Positions 1-9,527 of a DNA stretch of 64,000 nucleotides are shown here, piece by piece (within the stretch, counting starts at the first letter, position 1; the number at the start of each line of letters is the position of its first letter). The translations under genes and the position numbers were made by a program. The notes under the pieces are model-generated. The model was not told where the DNA came from, searched no databases, and saw only the letters and a list, made by a program, of their open reading frames with translations. The DNA is from Halomicrobium sp. LC1Hm (GTDB lineage Archaea; Halobacteriota; Halobacteria; Halobacteriales; Haloarculaceae): the NCBI RefSeq assembly GCF_009617995.1, contig NZ_CP044129.1:3038001-3102000 (forward strand), given 5' to 3'.

Positions 1-598
1 CCTCGGCGGCGTCGGCGACGACGACGGTGCCGTCGGGGGCGGCAAACAGCTCGCGGTCGGGGGCGGACGCGCCGCTCTCGATGGTCTCGCGAAACCGCCC
101 GAGCCAGTGGCGGGCCAGCCAGCCCGTCAGCCCGAACAGCCCCCGCGAGAGCCCCGGCACCGACCGGGTGGCGGCCGTCAGCCGACGGTTCGACGCCGTG
201 GCGTACTGCCGGGTCTCCGGCGGGCCGGGACTGCTGACGAGGACGGCCCGCTCGACGCGGTCGAGTTCGTGGGCGCAGGCCGCGGCGTGGGGTCCGCCAG
301 CCGAGAAGCCGACGACGGAGAGGGTGTCGAGATCGAGCATCTTGGCCAGCGTCCGCACGTCGTCGGCCCAGTCCAGCAGGTCCCGGTCGGGCCGGAAGTC
401 GGACGCGCCGAACCCCGGCCGATCCGGCGCGATCAGGCGGGCGTCGTGGTGCTGGGCCGTCTCGTCGAACAGCGACCACAGCAGCCGGGAACCAGGGTTG
501 CCGTGGAGACACACCACCGGCCGCCCGTCGGCGCGGCCGTACTCCTCGTAGGCCAGTCGCCGCCCGTCGCCGACGACGACCGTCTCCGGCTCGGTCAT
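1..598 (-). CDS. alpha/beta hydrolase (partial, cut by left window edge)
   Basis: The start ATG is at 596-598 on the minus strand and the frame is open to base 1, so the C-terminus with the catalytic acid and histidine is missing. Visible are the oxyanion-hole segment HGNPG (residues 32-36) and the nucleophile elbow GFSAGG with Ser99, in the order usual for alpha/beta hydrolases. The fold and catalytic serine are clear. The substrate cannot be told, because this superfamily covers esterases, haloperoxidases and C-C hydrolases. It is probably cytoplasmic, since there is no signal peptide. It is transcribed away from serS, with about 590 bases of repeat-rich DNA between them. Confidence 0.85.
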   Translation of the reverse strand, partial: MTEPETVVVGDGRRLAYEEYGRADGRPVVCLHGNPGSRLLWSLFDETAQHHDARLIAPDRPGFGASDFRPDRDLLDWADDVRTLAKMLDLDTLSVVGFSAGGPHAAACAHELDRVERAVLVSSPGPPETRQYATASNRRLTAATRSVPGLSRGLFGLTGWLARHWLGRFRETIESGASAPDRELFAAPDGTVVVADAAE

Positions 599-840
599 TG
601 GCGGCTGTTCTTGCCGGTCGGTCTTATAAGCTGGCGGTCCTAACAGTAGTACTTGGTGTCGCTAGGGGTCGACGAGACAGTGATCGAGGGAGCCAACGAG
701 TACCGAAAGCCCTCACCCCGCTCGCTGGGAGTTTCAGTAACGACCGCCGGTAACAAGTACTGAAAGCCCTCGCCCCGCGACCGCGTCTCGCCCTTTCGGT
801 CCACCAGGACCGTACCGCACTGCACACAGCCACATACCTC
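599..840. repeat. intergenic region with a short direct repeat
   Basis: No gene is supported here. A direct repeat of about 22 bases occurs at 699-720 and 756-777, reading AGTACyGAAAGCCCTCrCCCC. Only two positions differ between the copies. A further AGTAC lies near 646. Such GAAAGCCCTC motifs are common between haloarchaeal genes, and their function here is unknown. Confidence 0.6.
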
Positions 841-1151
841 CCCAGCCGACTCACTCGCTTCGCTCGTTCGCCCCTCGCACAATGTGGTCGCTCGACGGAG
901 CGAGCGACAGCGTGCGCCACCGCCGCTTGTTCAGGAATCCGATTGTACTAACCAGTGTGGAGCATCCGGGCGACCGAGCGGTCCGAAGGACCCGGCAGGT
1001 CGCCCGGTTCACCGGACCGAACGGAGTGAGGTCCGGCTTTTTTCGCCGCCGGGAGAGCAAGCTCTCCCGAGCCTCACTTCGCTCCGCTCAGTGAGACCAC
1101 GTTTTTGCAAGCGGGGTGCGCCGACGGCGCACCCCCGCTGGAAAAAGGTGG
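841..1151. repeat. large structured intergenic element, copy 1
   Basis: This is a string of hairpins shared with 21380-21646. The first stem is 887-894 with 901-908. A 10-bp stem (966-975 with 998-1007) encloses a smaller hairpin, GGTCC/GGACC (980-984 with 988-992). A terminator-like stem (1012-1018 with 1030-1036) is followed by six T. A final long hairpin runs from CCACGTTTTT (1097-1106) to AAAAAGGTGG (1142-1151). Similarity to copy 2 probably begins upstream, near 811. Several stems differ between the copies by paired, compensating changes. It could be a structured RNA or a mobile non-coding element. It ends 40 bases before serS. Confidence 0.8.
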
Positions 1152-1190
1152 ATCGGAATGATTAGGGCCGGGCGTGGACAACCGCCGTCC

Positions 1191-2576
1191 ATGTTGAGCA
1201 GACAGTTCGTCCGTGAGAACGCCGAGATGGTCCGGGAGGCCATCGAGCAGAAGGGCGTCACGGGCGTCGACCTCGACGAGATCCTGCGGATCGACGCGGA
1301 GTGGCGCGAGCTGAAGGCGGAGGGCGACAACCTGCGCCACCAGCGCAACGAGGTCTCCAGCGAGATCGGCGAGTACAAGCGCGAGGGCGAGGAGGAGAAG
1401 GCCCAGGCAGCCATCGAGCGCTCCAGCGAGCTGAAAGCGGAGCTCCAGCGCGTCGAGGACCGGGCCGACGAACTCGAAGCGAAGCTTGAGGCTCGCCTGC
1501 TGGAGATCCCCAACGTCCCCCACGAGTCGGTGCCGGTCGGCGACGACGAGAGCGACAACGTCGAGCGCTACCGCGAGGGGTTCGACGACCTGCGGACCCT
1601 GCCCGAGGACGTGATCCCTCACTACGAGCTGGGCGAGGAACTCGACATTCTGGACTTCGAGCGCGGGGCAAAGGTCTCCGGCGGCGGGTTCCAGTTCGTC
1701 AAGGGCGAGGGCGCACGGCTGGAGTACGCGCTGATCCAGTTCATGCTGGACGTACACCGCGAGCAGGACTACGTCGACGTGTTCCCGCCGCTGCCGGTCA
1801 ACAGCGAGTCGATGCGTGGGACCGGCCAGCTGCCGAAGTTTGCCGAGGACGCCTACCGTATCGGAGCCCGGCAGGACGACGACCACGACGACGACGACCT
1901 CTGGCTGCTCCCGACCGCGGAGGTGCCGGTGACCAACATGTACCGCGACGAGATCCTGCTGGACGACGACCTCCCGATCAAACACCAGGCGTTCTCGCCG
2001 AACTTCCGCCGCGAGGCCGGCGAGCACGGGACCGAGACCCGCGGGTACGTCCGCGTCCACCAGTTCAACAAGGTCGAGCTGGTCAACTTCGTCCGGCCGG
2101 AGAACAGCTACGAGCGCCTCGAAGGGCTGCTCGCCGAGGCCGAGGAAGTGCTCGACCGCCTGGACTTGCCCTACCGCGTGCTGGACATGTGTACCGGCGA
2201 CATGGGGTTCACCCAGGCCAAGAAGTACGACATCGAGGTGTGGGCACCCGGCGACGACATGGACGACGGCCCCGAGGAGGGCGGGCGCTGGCTGGAGGTG
2301 TCCTCGGTCTCGAACTTCGAGGACTTCCAGGCCCGTCGGGCGGGCATCCACTACCGGCCCGAGCGCCACGAATCGGCGGAGTACCTCCACACGCTCAACG
2401 GCAGCGGCGTCGCCGTCCCGCGCGTGATGGTCGCGATCATGGAGTACTACCAGAACGACGACGGCACGATCACCGTCCCCGAACCGCTGCGCCCCTACAT
2501 GGGCGGCCAGGAACGCATCGAGGGCCACAACCCGGTCGGCGAGAGCGCCGTCGGCGAGGGCGACGGCGACGCCTGA
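1191..2576 (+). CDS. serS: seryl-tRNA synthetase
   Basis: Charges tRNA-Ser with serine in the cytoplasm. The 461 residues match the usual length of the common (non-methanogen) class II SerRS. An N-terminal helical hairpin of charged residues (about 25-105) is the tRNA-binding coiled coil. The class II core follows, with TAEVPVTNMYRDEIL and the motif-2 region FRREAGEHGTETRGYVRVHQ. The ATG at 1191 (MLSRQFVREN) fits the family start. An in-frame ATG at 1116 lies inside the final hairpin of the structured element and is unlikely. The gene stands alone; the next gene, an Lrp regulator, has its own promoter. Confidence 0.97.
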   Translation: MLSRQFVRENAEMVREAIEQKGVTGVDLDEILRIDAEWRELKAEGDNLRHQRNEVSSEIGEYKREGEEEKAQAAIERSSELKAELQRVEDRADELEAKLEARLLEIPNVPHESVPVGDDESDNVERYREGFDDLRTLPEDVIPHYELGEELDILDFERGAKVSGGGFQFVKGEGARLEYALIQFMLDVHREQDYVDVFPPLPVNSESMRGTGQLPKFAEDAYRIGARQDDDHDDDDLWLLPTAEVPVTNMYRDEILLDDDLPIKHQAFSPNFRREAGEHGTETRGYVRVHQFNKVELVNFVRPENSYERLEGLLAEAEEVLDRLDLPYRVLDMCTGDMGFTQAKKYDIEVWAPGDDMDDGPEEGGRWLEVSSVSNFEDFQARRAGIHYRPERHESAEYLHTLNGSGVAVPRVMVAIMEYYQNDDGTITVPEPLRPYMGGQERIEGHNPVGESAVGEGDGDA

Positions 2577-2719
2577 GGCGGTCGGTCGTCCGAGCGTCCG
2601 AGAGGGGACCGCCAGCGACGAGCGATCCCACTGGGCGGCGTCGAGTGGCACTCGGGATCGAAAGCTGACGCCGCTGTGACGGGGAATGCCTATTTGTATC
2701 CGGTGCGTGACCGAAACGC

Positions 2720-3196
2720 ATGACGCTCGAAGGACTCGACGAACTGGACAAGAAGATCATCCACGAACTGCAGACCGACGCGCGCCACACGTCTTCTGGG
2801 ACGATCGCCGACGCGGCCGACGTCTCGGCCAGTACGGTCCGAAACAGGATCCAGCGACTGGAAGAACAGGGGCTCATCAGCGGGTACCACGCCGACGTGG
2901 AGTACGAGAGCGCCGGCTACCAGCTGTACACGCTGATCATCTGTACCGCGCCGGTCCCCCGACGAGAGGAGCTGGCCGAAGCGGCGCTGGAAGTTCCGGG
3001 TGTCGTCCGCGTGACGGAGGTCATGACCGGCGAGGAGAACGTCCACGTCAGCGTCGTCGGGGCGGACGGCGACGATCTCAGCCGTATCGGCCGGGACCTC
3101 GACGAACTCGGGCTGGAAGTCGCCGACGAGGACCTCATCCGAAGCGAGCACGTGGACGCGTTCGACGGGTTCGACGTCGAGTGTGCGGACGAATAG
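2720..3196 (+). CDS. Lrp/AsnC family transcriptional regulator
   Basis: A 158-residue regulator with an N-terminal winged helix-turn-helix (about 5-55, containing SASTVRNRIQRLEEQGLI) and a C-terminal RAM/ACT-like ligand-binding domain (about 65-140). Proteins of this family bind DNA as dimers or octamers and sense amino acids or related small molecules. A TATA-like TATTTGT lies about 27 nt before the ATG, suggesting a leaderless mRNA. Next on the same strand is an APC amino-acid permease, so control of that transporter is a reasonable inference. The effector is unknown. Confidence 0.93.
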   Translation: MTLEGLDELDKKIIHELQTDARHTSSGTIADAADVSASTVRNRIQRLEEQGLISGYHADVEYESAGYQLYTLIICTAPVPRREELAEAALEVPGVVRVTEVMTGEENVHVSVVGADGDDLSRIGRDLDELGLEVADEDLIRSEHVDAFDGFDVECADE

Positions 3197-3494
3197 AAAA
3201 TATCGAACCCCATAATCTACCGAATCGTCAATTGTATCGGCTAGCTTATTGCCGTCCGTCTGTAACAGTCGGGTAACATAGACACCGAACCGAAGCGGTG
3301 TCGACACAACAACACATGATCCGACAGTCACTACCCGGTCACACTCGCACGGCACTCCCAGACGAACGGGCGGCCCCCGTCGATGGGCGGTCGCTGGTCG
3401 TACGGGCGGAGGCGACCGATCCCCCGCCGGGCGTCCCGAGGGCCGGCGTCGCGGAGTGCAGACGAGTGCGCAGTAGCGGGACGCGACGGAACAG
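3197..3494. promoter_or_regulatory. intergenic region before the APC-USP permease
   Basis: About 300 bases with no convincing gene. The first 80 are AT-richer than the surroundings (around 3200-3260, including AATTGTATCGGC) and are the likely place for the permease promoter and any Lrp operator. No clear palindrome was found. Confidence 0.4.
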
Positions 3495-5645
3495 ATGAAA
3501 CAGCTAGAGCGAGACCTCGGCCTCCCGACCGTCCTGGCGATCAGCGTCGGCGCGATGATCGGCAGCGGGATCTTCATTCTCCCGGCCCTGGCGCTCAAGA
3601 CGGCCGGTCCCTCGGTCGTGCTCGCCTACCTGCTCGCGGGAATCCTCGTCGTGCCGGCGGCGCTGTCGAAGTCCGAGATGGCGACGGCGATGCCCGAGGC
3701 CGGCGGGACCTACCTCTACATCGAGCGCGGGATGGGGCCGCTGTTCGGGACGGTCGCGGGCGTCGGCACGTGGTTCTCGCTGGCGTTCAAGGGCGGGCTC
3801 GCGCTGGTCGGCGGCGTTCCTTACCTCCTGATCCTGTTCGACCTCCCGGTCAAGCCCGTCGCGCTGGGACTGGCAGTTGTCCTGATCCTGGTGAATCTCG
3901 CCGGAGCGAAACAGACCGGCCGCCTGCAGGTCGCCATCGTCGTGGTGATGCTGGCGGCGCTGTCGTGGTTCGTCGTCGGCAGCGGGGCGAGCGTCCAGCA
4001 GGCCAACTTCCAGCCGTTCTACGCCGACGGACTGTCCGGCCTGCTGGCCGCGACGGGGCTGGTGTTCGTCTCCTACGCTGGCGTCACGAAGGTCGCCAGC
4101 GTCGCCGAGGAAGTCGAGAACCCGGACCGGAACATCCCGCTGGGCATCCTGGGCTCGCTGGCGTTCACGACGCTGCTGTACGTCCTGATCGTGGCGATCA
4201 TCGTCGGCGTCACCGACGCGGGCGTGGTCGCCGGCTCCGCCACCCCGGTCGCCGAGGCCGCGCGGGCGACGCTGGGCGAGTGGGGGGTCTGGGCCGTGGT
4301 GCTGGCGGCGATCCTCGCGCTGATCTCGACGGCCAACGCCGGCATCCTCTCGTCGTCTCGGTACCCCTTCGCGATGGCCCGTGACGGCCTCGTGCCCACG
4401 TCGCTGGCAGAGGTCAGCGAGCGCTTTGGCACGCCGTCGCTGTCGATTTCGCTGACCGGGATCGTCCTGCTGGCCCTGATCGCGTTCGTCCCGATCCTCG
4501 ACATCGCGAAACTCGCCAGCGCGTTCCAGATCCTCGTGTTCGTCCTGATCAACGTCGCGATCGTGGCCTTCCGCGAGGGCGAGGGCGACTACGAGCCAAG
4601 CTTCGAGGCCCCGCTGTACCCCTGGATGCAGGTCGGCGGGGTGCTCAGCGGCATCGTGTTGCTCACCCAGATGGGACCGGTCGCGATCGCCGGGGCCGTC
4701 GTCATCACCGTGGGGAGCGTGCTCTGGTACGTCCTCTACGCCCGGCCCAACGTCGAGCGACAGGGTGCCGCGGCCGACGCGGTCGGACAGGGAATCGGCG
4801 ACGCGCTCATCGACGAGACCGCCTCGGCGATGGAGAACAAGCCCTACGAGGTGCTGGTCGCGATCACCCGAGAGATGGATCGCGAGCGCGAGGCCGCACT
4901 GCTACGGATCGCCGCCGACCTCGTGCGGCCACACGACGGCCGCGTCGTCGCCGTCTGGTTCGAGGAGGTGCCAGACCAGATTGACCTCGAAACGGCCTCC
5001 GAGACGCAGTCGCCGGCAGACGTTCAGTTCGAAGAACAGACCGACGACCTCGCAGACGACCTGAACGTCGCCGTCGACGCGGGCGAGATCGTCAGCCACG
5101 ACACGAAACACGCGATCGTCAACTTCGCGCGCCATCGCGGCGTCGACGCAATCGTCGCGGAACACGAACACCGACGGCTCCGGTCGCGGCTGTTCGGCGA
5201 TCCGGTCGACTGGATCGTCGACCACGCACCCTGTGACGTGTTGCTGGTGGACAACAGGGGGTACGACCGACCGAAGCGCATCGCGGTCGAGGACGACGGC
5301 GGCCCGTTCCACCCCAACACCGTCGCGATCACGGACGCGCTGGCCGCCGAGAACGGCAGTCGCGTCGTCTTCAGCCCGGGGGACAAAGACGAGAACGGCC
5401 CCGGAGTGACGTACCGAGAACAGCTGGCGGACCTGCTGTCAGTCCCGGTCTCGGCCACCGGCACGGAGACCGCACAGACCAGACCGGACATTCGGATCCG
5501 CCGGGGAGCCGATCACCGACTCCGGGGCTCGCTGCTCGACCGGCGGCCCGACGGCCCGGCCGACAGCACCGAGATCACCGTCCACGCACACGAGTCCGAA
5601 CAGCCGGGGCTGCTCCGGCGACTGTTCGAGCGCATCGTGTTCTGA
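3495..5645 (+). CDS. APC-family amino-acid permease fused to universal stress domains
   Basis: A 716-residue membrane transporter. The first 430 residues hold about 12 hydrophobic segments and start with the APC signature SVGAMIGSGIFILPA (about 17-31), which contributes to substrate binding. From about residue 450 the protein is soluble and resembles one or two UspA domains (KPYEVLVAITREMDRE, then HAPCDVLLVDNRGYDRP). The permease-USP fusion is a well-known archaeal arrangement in which the USP part is thought to regulate transport. The substrate is probably a cationic or neutral amino acid, but the sequence does not fix it. The Lrp gene upstream is its likely regulator. Confidence 0.92.
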   Translation: MKQLERDLGLPTVLAISVGAMIGSGIFILPALALKTAGPSVVLAYLLAGILVVPAALSKSEMATAMPEAGGTYLYIERGMGPLFGTVAGVGTWFSLAFKGGLALVGGVPYLLILFDLPVKPVALGLAVVLILVNLAGAKQTGRLQVAIVVVMLAALSWFVVGSGASVQQANFQPFYADGLSGLLAATGLVFVSYAGVTKVASVAEEVENPDRNIPLGILGSLAFTTLLYVLIVAIIVGVTDAGVVAGSATPVAEAARATLGEWGVWAVVLAAILALISTANAGILSSSRYPFAMARDGLVPTSLAEVSERFGTPSLSISLTGIVLLALIAFVPILDIAKLASAFQILVFVLINVAIVAFREGEGDYEPSFEAPLYPWMQVGGVLSGIVLLTQMGPVAIAGAVVITVGSVLWYVLYARPNVERQGAAADAVGQGIGDALIDETASAMENKPYEVLVAITREMDREREAALLRIAADLVRPHDGRVVAVWFEEVPDQIDLETASETQSPADVQFEEQTDDLADDLNVAVDAGEIVSHDTKHAIVNFARHRGVDAIVAEHEHRRLRSRLFGDPVDWIVDHAPCDVLLVDNRGYDRPKRIAVEDDGGPFHPNTVAITDALAAENGSRVVFSPGDKDENGPGVTYREQLADLLSVPVSATGTETAQTRPDIRIRRGADHRLRGSLLDRRPDGPADSTEITVHAHESEQPGLLRRLFERIVF

Positions 5646-5648
5646 CCC

Positions 5649-5981
5649 TCAGGACTCCGGCGTGTGGGTCCTGAGCCGGGTAATCACGCCGTCCTCGAAC
5701 GCGAACACGTCGACGAACCGCGTGATCTCCGCCCCGTCACTGGCCAGCAGTCGTCCCTCGACCGCGACGGTCGACGCCCCGGTGTAGACCGTCGCTATCG
5801 GGTGGCTTGTCTCCGTCTGCGGGCGCTCCTCGCGCATGAACTGGACGAAGCGGTCGCGCCCCTCGAAGGTCCGATCCGGTCGCTCGTGGACGAAGTCAGG
5901 GGCGAGTACGTCCGAAAGCAGGTCGTAGTCGTGCTCGTCCAGTGCCCGGTAGTACGCGCGTGCCGTCGCCACCCGATCCAT
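5649..5981 (-). CDS. SnoaL/NTF2-like small protein
   Basis: A 110-residue protein whose opening, VATARAYYRALDEHDYDLL, and later pattern of beta strands fit the NTF2-like/SnoaL fold: a cone-shaped pocket used either for catalysis or simply for ligand binding. No catalytic residues can be assigned with confidence, so the role stays open. The stop lies only a few bases from the convergent permease gene. Probably cytoplasmic. Confidence 0.8.
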   Translation of the reverse strand: MDRVATARAYYRALDEHDYDLLSDVLAPDFVHERPDRTFEGRDRFVQFMREERPQTETSHPIATVYTGASTVAVEGRLLASDGAEITRFVDVFAFEDGVITRLRTHTPES

Positions 5982-6109
5982 GACTGGCCCCTCGCCCGGC
6001 AGCGACGAGAAAGTGGTGGTCCGGTAGCCAGACGGACGGTTGGAGGCGACGGCTCGGTCGATCGCACGACAGTGTCGATCGAGCCGAGAGCGAACGACGA
6101 TCGGCGGTG

Positions 6110-7678
6110 TCAGTACCGCTCGCCGTCGTCGTCCTCGTCGTCCGCGGCGAGTTCCTCCTCGGTCGGGATCGCGGCCATGTCCTCGTCGCTGGCACCGTCC
6201 GGTTCGTCGAGCGCGTCCGTCTCGTCGAGGTGGTCCCGTTGGTCCGGAGCGTCGTCGGGCGACGCTCCGCCGTCGCCATCGTCGAACGCGGCCCCGCCGT
6301 CACCCGATCCCGTGCCGGGTTCCAGCGAGCCAGATCCCGGCGGCGGAACGTCCGCGTCGTCCGGTTCGAGCGAGGGCGTGTCGGGCGTGGAGTCCGGGTG
6401 CTCCTCGTCCGGGCCGTCCACTCGCTCCTCGTCCGCCGGTGAGCGCTCCGACGTCGACTGGCTCGCTTCCAGGTCCGCTTCGAGTTCGGCCAGATCGTCG
6501 CCCTCGGCGTCACCGTCGTCGGCGTCCGGCGGTGCGTCGACCATGCTCGTCGGCGTCTCCTCTAGGTCCCCACCGGTCGGGTCGTCGGGCTGGTTGGCGG
6601 TCAGTTCCGCCTCGATCTCCTGGAGTTCCGCGTCGTCGATCTCCTCCTCGCCGCCGGTCTCGTCTCCCGACCCCTCGCCTGCCGGCGTCTCGTCGAGCGA
6701 CGGCGCGTCGGCCTCCGCACCGCCGGTCGCGGCCTCGTCGATGTCGATCGCCAGTTCGACCTCCGCGTCGTCGTCCTGCGGGAGGATGCTCTGGGCGTCG
6801 TCGGCGTCGAGATCCGGCGGCCACGCGTCGGGATCGATCGGTTCGCCGATGTCGCGGGCGGTCTCCAGCGGTCGCTCGGCGTCGTCCCGGAGCTGCTGGC
6901 CCGCCGCGCCGGCACCGCTCGAATACTCGCTGGCCGACTCCGAGAGCCACTCGGCGGCCTGCCAGAGCGCGGTCGCCTTCTCCTCGGCGCGCTCGTAGTA
7001 CGTCGTCAGGTCGGCGTCGTCGACGAACCGGACGGCGCTGTCGAAGTGGTCGGCGGCCTCCTCGAAGGCCGCCTGTGCCCGCCCGAAGTCAGACTGAGCG
7101 AGCATCCACTCCGAGTCCTGGTAGGACCCCATGGCGCTCGTGAACGCCCGCCGCCCTTCGGTGTAGTGGGCGTGGCCGACCCGATAGCGGGCGAAGGCGG
7201 TGTCGTCGCCGCCGGTGTCGCCGATCGTGTCCTTGATGGCGTCCACGTCGGGCAGGGCCAGCGGGCTCTGTGTCGACCAGGCGCACTGGACGATCCCGTC
7301 GTGGTCGACGACGAACACCGCCCGTTCGATCAGGGCCTGCCCGACGGCGTCCTCGAATGTGACGCCGTACTCTCGGGCGACCTCGCGACGCGTGTCCGAG
7401 AGCAGCGGGACGTGCAGGTCGTACGCCTCGGCGAAGGCAGCGTGGCTGTACAGGGTGTCCGCGCTGATCCCCAGCACGCTCACGTCTTTTTGCATCGTGA
7501 ACAGGTCGAGTTCGTCCAGGTCCGACTCCTCGTCACAGGCCGGGTTGAAGTCGCCGGGATAGAACGCGAGGATGACCACGTCCTCGCCGAGGTACTCGTC
7601 CAGCGCCACCCGCCGGTGCTCGCCGTCGACGACGGCCGGTAGCTCGAACCGCGGCGCTTCGTCGCCCTCGGAAATCAC
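6110..7678 (-). CDS. peroxiredoxin (AhpC/TSA) with helical domain and long acidic tail
   Basis: Residues 1-150 form a peroxiredoxin domain. It has [10 protein letters not shown] near the start and [10 protein letters not shown] with the peroxidatic Cys48. After that come about 120 mostly helical residues rich in Ala, Tyr and Glu, which could form helical hairpins of the TPR type. The last 240 residues are an extremely acidic, low-complexity tail. The GTG at 7678 is preferred because TTAAGT lies 25-30 nt upstream, which fits a leaderless mRNA; a TTG further upstream would put the start ahead of that box. Predicted to reduce peroxides using thioredoxin-like partners. The role of the tail is unknown. 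Its promoter is divergent from tsr3. Confidence 0.85.
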   Translation of the reverse strand: MISEGDEAPRFELPAVVDGEHRRVALDEYLGEDVVILAFYPGDFNPACDEESDLDELDLFTMQKDVSVLGISADTLYSHAAFAEAYDLHVPLLSDTRREVAREYGVTFEDAVGQALIERAVFVVDHDGIVQCAWSTQSPLALPDVDAIKDTIGDTGGDDTAFARYRVGHAHYTEGRRAFTSAMGSYQDSEWMLAQSDFGRAQAAFEEAADHFDSAVRFVDDADLTTYYERAEEKATALWQAAEWLSESASEYSSGAGAAGQQLRDDAERPLETARDIGEPIDPDAWPPDLDADDAQSILPQDDDAEVELAIDIDEAATGGAEADAPSLDETPAGEGSGDETGGEEEIDDAELQEIEAELTANQPDDPTGGDLEETPTSMVDAPPDADDGDAEGDDLAELEADLEASQSTSERSPADEERVDGPDEEHPDSTPDTPSLEPDDADVPPPGSGSLEPGTGSGDGGAAFDDGDGGASPDDAPDQRDHLDETDALDEPDGASDEDMAAIPTEEELAADDEDDDGERY

Positions 7679-7767
7679 TGCGAGAGAGTTTCTCGTTCGG
7701 CCACTTAACTGTATGTCCAAAATCGAAGCTCGTGGCCCTTATACCGGCTGGCGACCTACGAGCGGCC

Positions 7768-8277
7768 GTGGAACTACACGTCCGGTACGAGGGCGACGAC
7801 GATCCCGACAAGTGCAGCGCCCGGCGGCTCGCGCAGTTCGACGAGGCCGAGTTGCACCGCGCGACCCGGTCGACGCCGCCGGGGATCGTGCTGAACCCCT
7901 TCGCCGACCAGGCCCTCTCACCGGCGGACCGGGCGGGCTCCGGGTCCCGCACCGACCGAGTGGTGGCACTGGACTGCTCGTGGGAGACCGCCGAGCGGGA
8001 GGCGTTCGACCTCGAAGGGCTCCACCGGTCGCTGCCCTTCCTCGTTGCCGGCAACCCCGTCAACTACGGCACCGCCTTCCAGCTCAACACGGTCGAGGCC
8101 TTCGCCGGGGCGCTCTGTATCCTCGGCGAGCGCGACCACGCCGAGCGGTTGCTCGAACACTTCAGCTGGGGCCACACCTTCCTCGAACTCAACGAGGAGC
8201 CACTGGAGCGGTACGCGGCGTGTGCGGATTCGAGCGAGGTCGTCGCCGTCCAGGACGACTATCTGGCCGAGGAATGA
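7768..8277 (+). CDS. tsr3: Tsr3-type 18S/16S rRNA aminocarboxypropyltransferase
   Basis: A DUF367/Tsr3 homologue, 169 residues. The family transfers the 3-amino-3-carboxypropyl group of S-adenosylmethionine to a modified uridine in small-subunit rRNA, a late maturation step. Family signatures seen are [18 protein letters not shown] at the start, [20 protein letters not shown], the run ALDCSWE and the end segment [22 protein letters not shown]. The GTG at 7768 is chosen because TTATAC (7739-7744) lies about 27 nt upstream and because the family begins with this strand; an earlier GTG at 7732 would precede the TATA box. Confidence 0.93.
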   Translation: MELHVRYEGDDDPDKCSARRLAQFDEAELHRATRSTPPGIVLNPFADQALSPADRAGSGSRTDRVVALDCSWETAEREAFDLEGLHRSLPFLVAGNPVNYGTAFQLNTVEAFAGALCILGERDHAERLLEHFSWGHTFLELNEEPLERYAACADSSEVVAVQDDYLAEE

Positions 8278-8316
8278 CGAGCCGGCGGTCGACGAGGGCG
8301 ACGAGATCGCCAGCCG

Positions 8317-9360
8317 TCACCAGCCGAAACCCCGACGCGCCGTCGGTTCGAGCGGGCTCGACGGGAGCCCCGCCTGTGGCTCGGGCGCGTTGTACTCGCC
8401 CGGTGCCACGTCGTTGGGTGCGTCGGGATAGCACAGCGACGCCAGCGCCTGGATCTGCCCGCGGCCGACGCCGAGTTCGAACTGCCCGCCGCCGTACAGC
8501 TGGATGCCGCGTTGCTCGCAGTAGGCGATCGACTCCAGCAGCGACTCGACGGTGCCAAACCGGGAGGGCTTGCAGTTGAGCCACGACGGTTCGACGGGCA
8601 GTGCCTCGATGCTGGCGATGCCCGTGATCGGGTAGTCCCAGCTCAGCCGCTCCTCGCGCCCCTCGAACACCGATCGCGTCTCGTCGGTGATCGCCGCGTC
8701 CTCGACGACGGCGTCGGGCAGCCCCTCGGCGACGTGCCGATAGAATTCGGCGTCGATCGGCGTGTCCACGTCGGTCCCCTCGTAGTAGGCCTTCAGGTCG
8801 ACGACGCGGACCGCGTCGGTCGCCGCGAGGGCCGCGATCAGCTCGGCGTCCCAGTCGGGCGTGGGGTCGAGCTTGAACTCGATGCCGGGGTCGATGTCGA
8901 GCCACGCCTCGACGCGGTCGGTCGTCGGCCGCCCGTCGCCGTCCTCGCTCAGCCGCGTCGAGACCACGAACCGGACGGGATCGTACGTCCGGTCCAGTGC
9001 GTCCCCGAGCGTCCGGCCGGCCTGTTTCAGCGCCAGGTCAAGCGCCGCGCTCTCGAAGGCCCAGCGCCGGTAGTGACGGGCCGGGTCCTGCGTCGGCGGC
9101 TCCGGCCACAGGTCGATGTCGTCGAGTCGGTCGGAGAACGAATCCAGCGTGTACTCGCCGGCCAGATCGGCCGTGAGCGCGTGCATCGAATCGTGGTCCT
9201 CGGGCTCGTAGGTCACGTCCTCCCCGCGCCCGACCTCGCCGTCGCCGTGGAGCGCGACCGTCGTCGTTCGCCGCGTGAACCCACTGGAGGTGTCACGGCG
9301 ACGATCGGCAAGCTCGTACTCGTCGACGGTCAGCTTCAGGTCGGCGACCCGCTCGTACAT
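8317..9360 (-). CDS. enolase-superfamily-like protein
   Basis: A 347-residue protein related to the mandelate racemase / muconate cycloisomerase part of the enolase superfamily. It has an N-terminal capping region, then the barrel region with the segment VVDLKAYYEGTDVD and the later GGGQFELGVGRGQ. The usual KxK lysines and three metal-binding acids cannot be fixed with confidence here, so it may be a divergent enzyme. The ATG at 9360 (MYERVADLKLTVDEYEL) is chosen because the reading frame upstream enters the 80-nt repeat element. No neighbour suggests a substrate. Confidence 0.75.
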   Translation of the reverse strand: MYERVADLKLTVDEYELADRRRDTSSGFTRRTTTVALHGDGEVGRGEDVTYEPEDHDSMHALTADLAGEYTLDSFSDRLDDIDLWPEPPTQDPARHYRRWAFESAALDLALKQAGRTLGDALDRTYDPVRFVVSTRLSEDGDGRPTTDRVEAWLDIDPGIEFKLDPTPDWDAELIAALAATDAVRVVDLKAYYEGTDVDTPIDAEFYRHVAEGLPDAVVEDAAITDETRSVFEGREERLSWDYPITGIASIEALPVEPSWLNCKPSRFGTVESLLESIAYCEQRGIQLYGGGQFELGVGRGQIQALASLCYPDAPNDVAPGEYNAPEPQAGLPSSPLEPTARRGFGW

Positions 9361-9413
9361 ACCACTCCTTGGTCGCGGGGCGAAATAAATGGCCGGCAGC
9401 GAGTGGCCGAGTG

Positions 9414-9493
9414 ATACTACCGGCTGTAAATCTGTGAACGATTTCGCCACCCCGGGGTGGCGAAGATCCTCACGAAGTTACAGCCGGCAGTAT
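9414..9493. repeat. 80-nt inverted-repeat element, copy A
   Basis: Begins ATACTACCGGCTGTAA and ends TTACAGCCGGCAGTAT, so the 16-base arms pair with one mismatch. A second perfect hairpin, CGCCACCCC/GGGGTGGCG, sits in the middle. It lies between the enolase-like gene start and the start of the lipoprotein protease, 34 bases before the latter. Confidence 0.9.
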
Positions 9494-9527
9494 GACTTAC
9501 AAGCGCAGCGACGCAGTGGTGCATACG

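Noticed and set aside
600-1190. tRNA, 7S RNA or RNase P RNA in the hairpin-rich gap
   Set aside because: No T-loop, Alu-domain or RNase P core motifs were seen, and the element occurs twice.
1074-2651. Long open frame antisense to serS
   Set aside because: GC-rich codon use leaves the opposite strand open. Its translation is low complexity and has no domain, while serS on the plus strand is certain.
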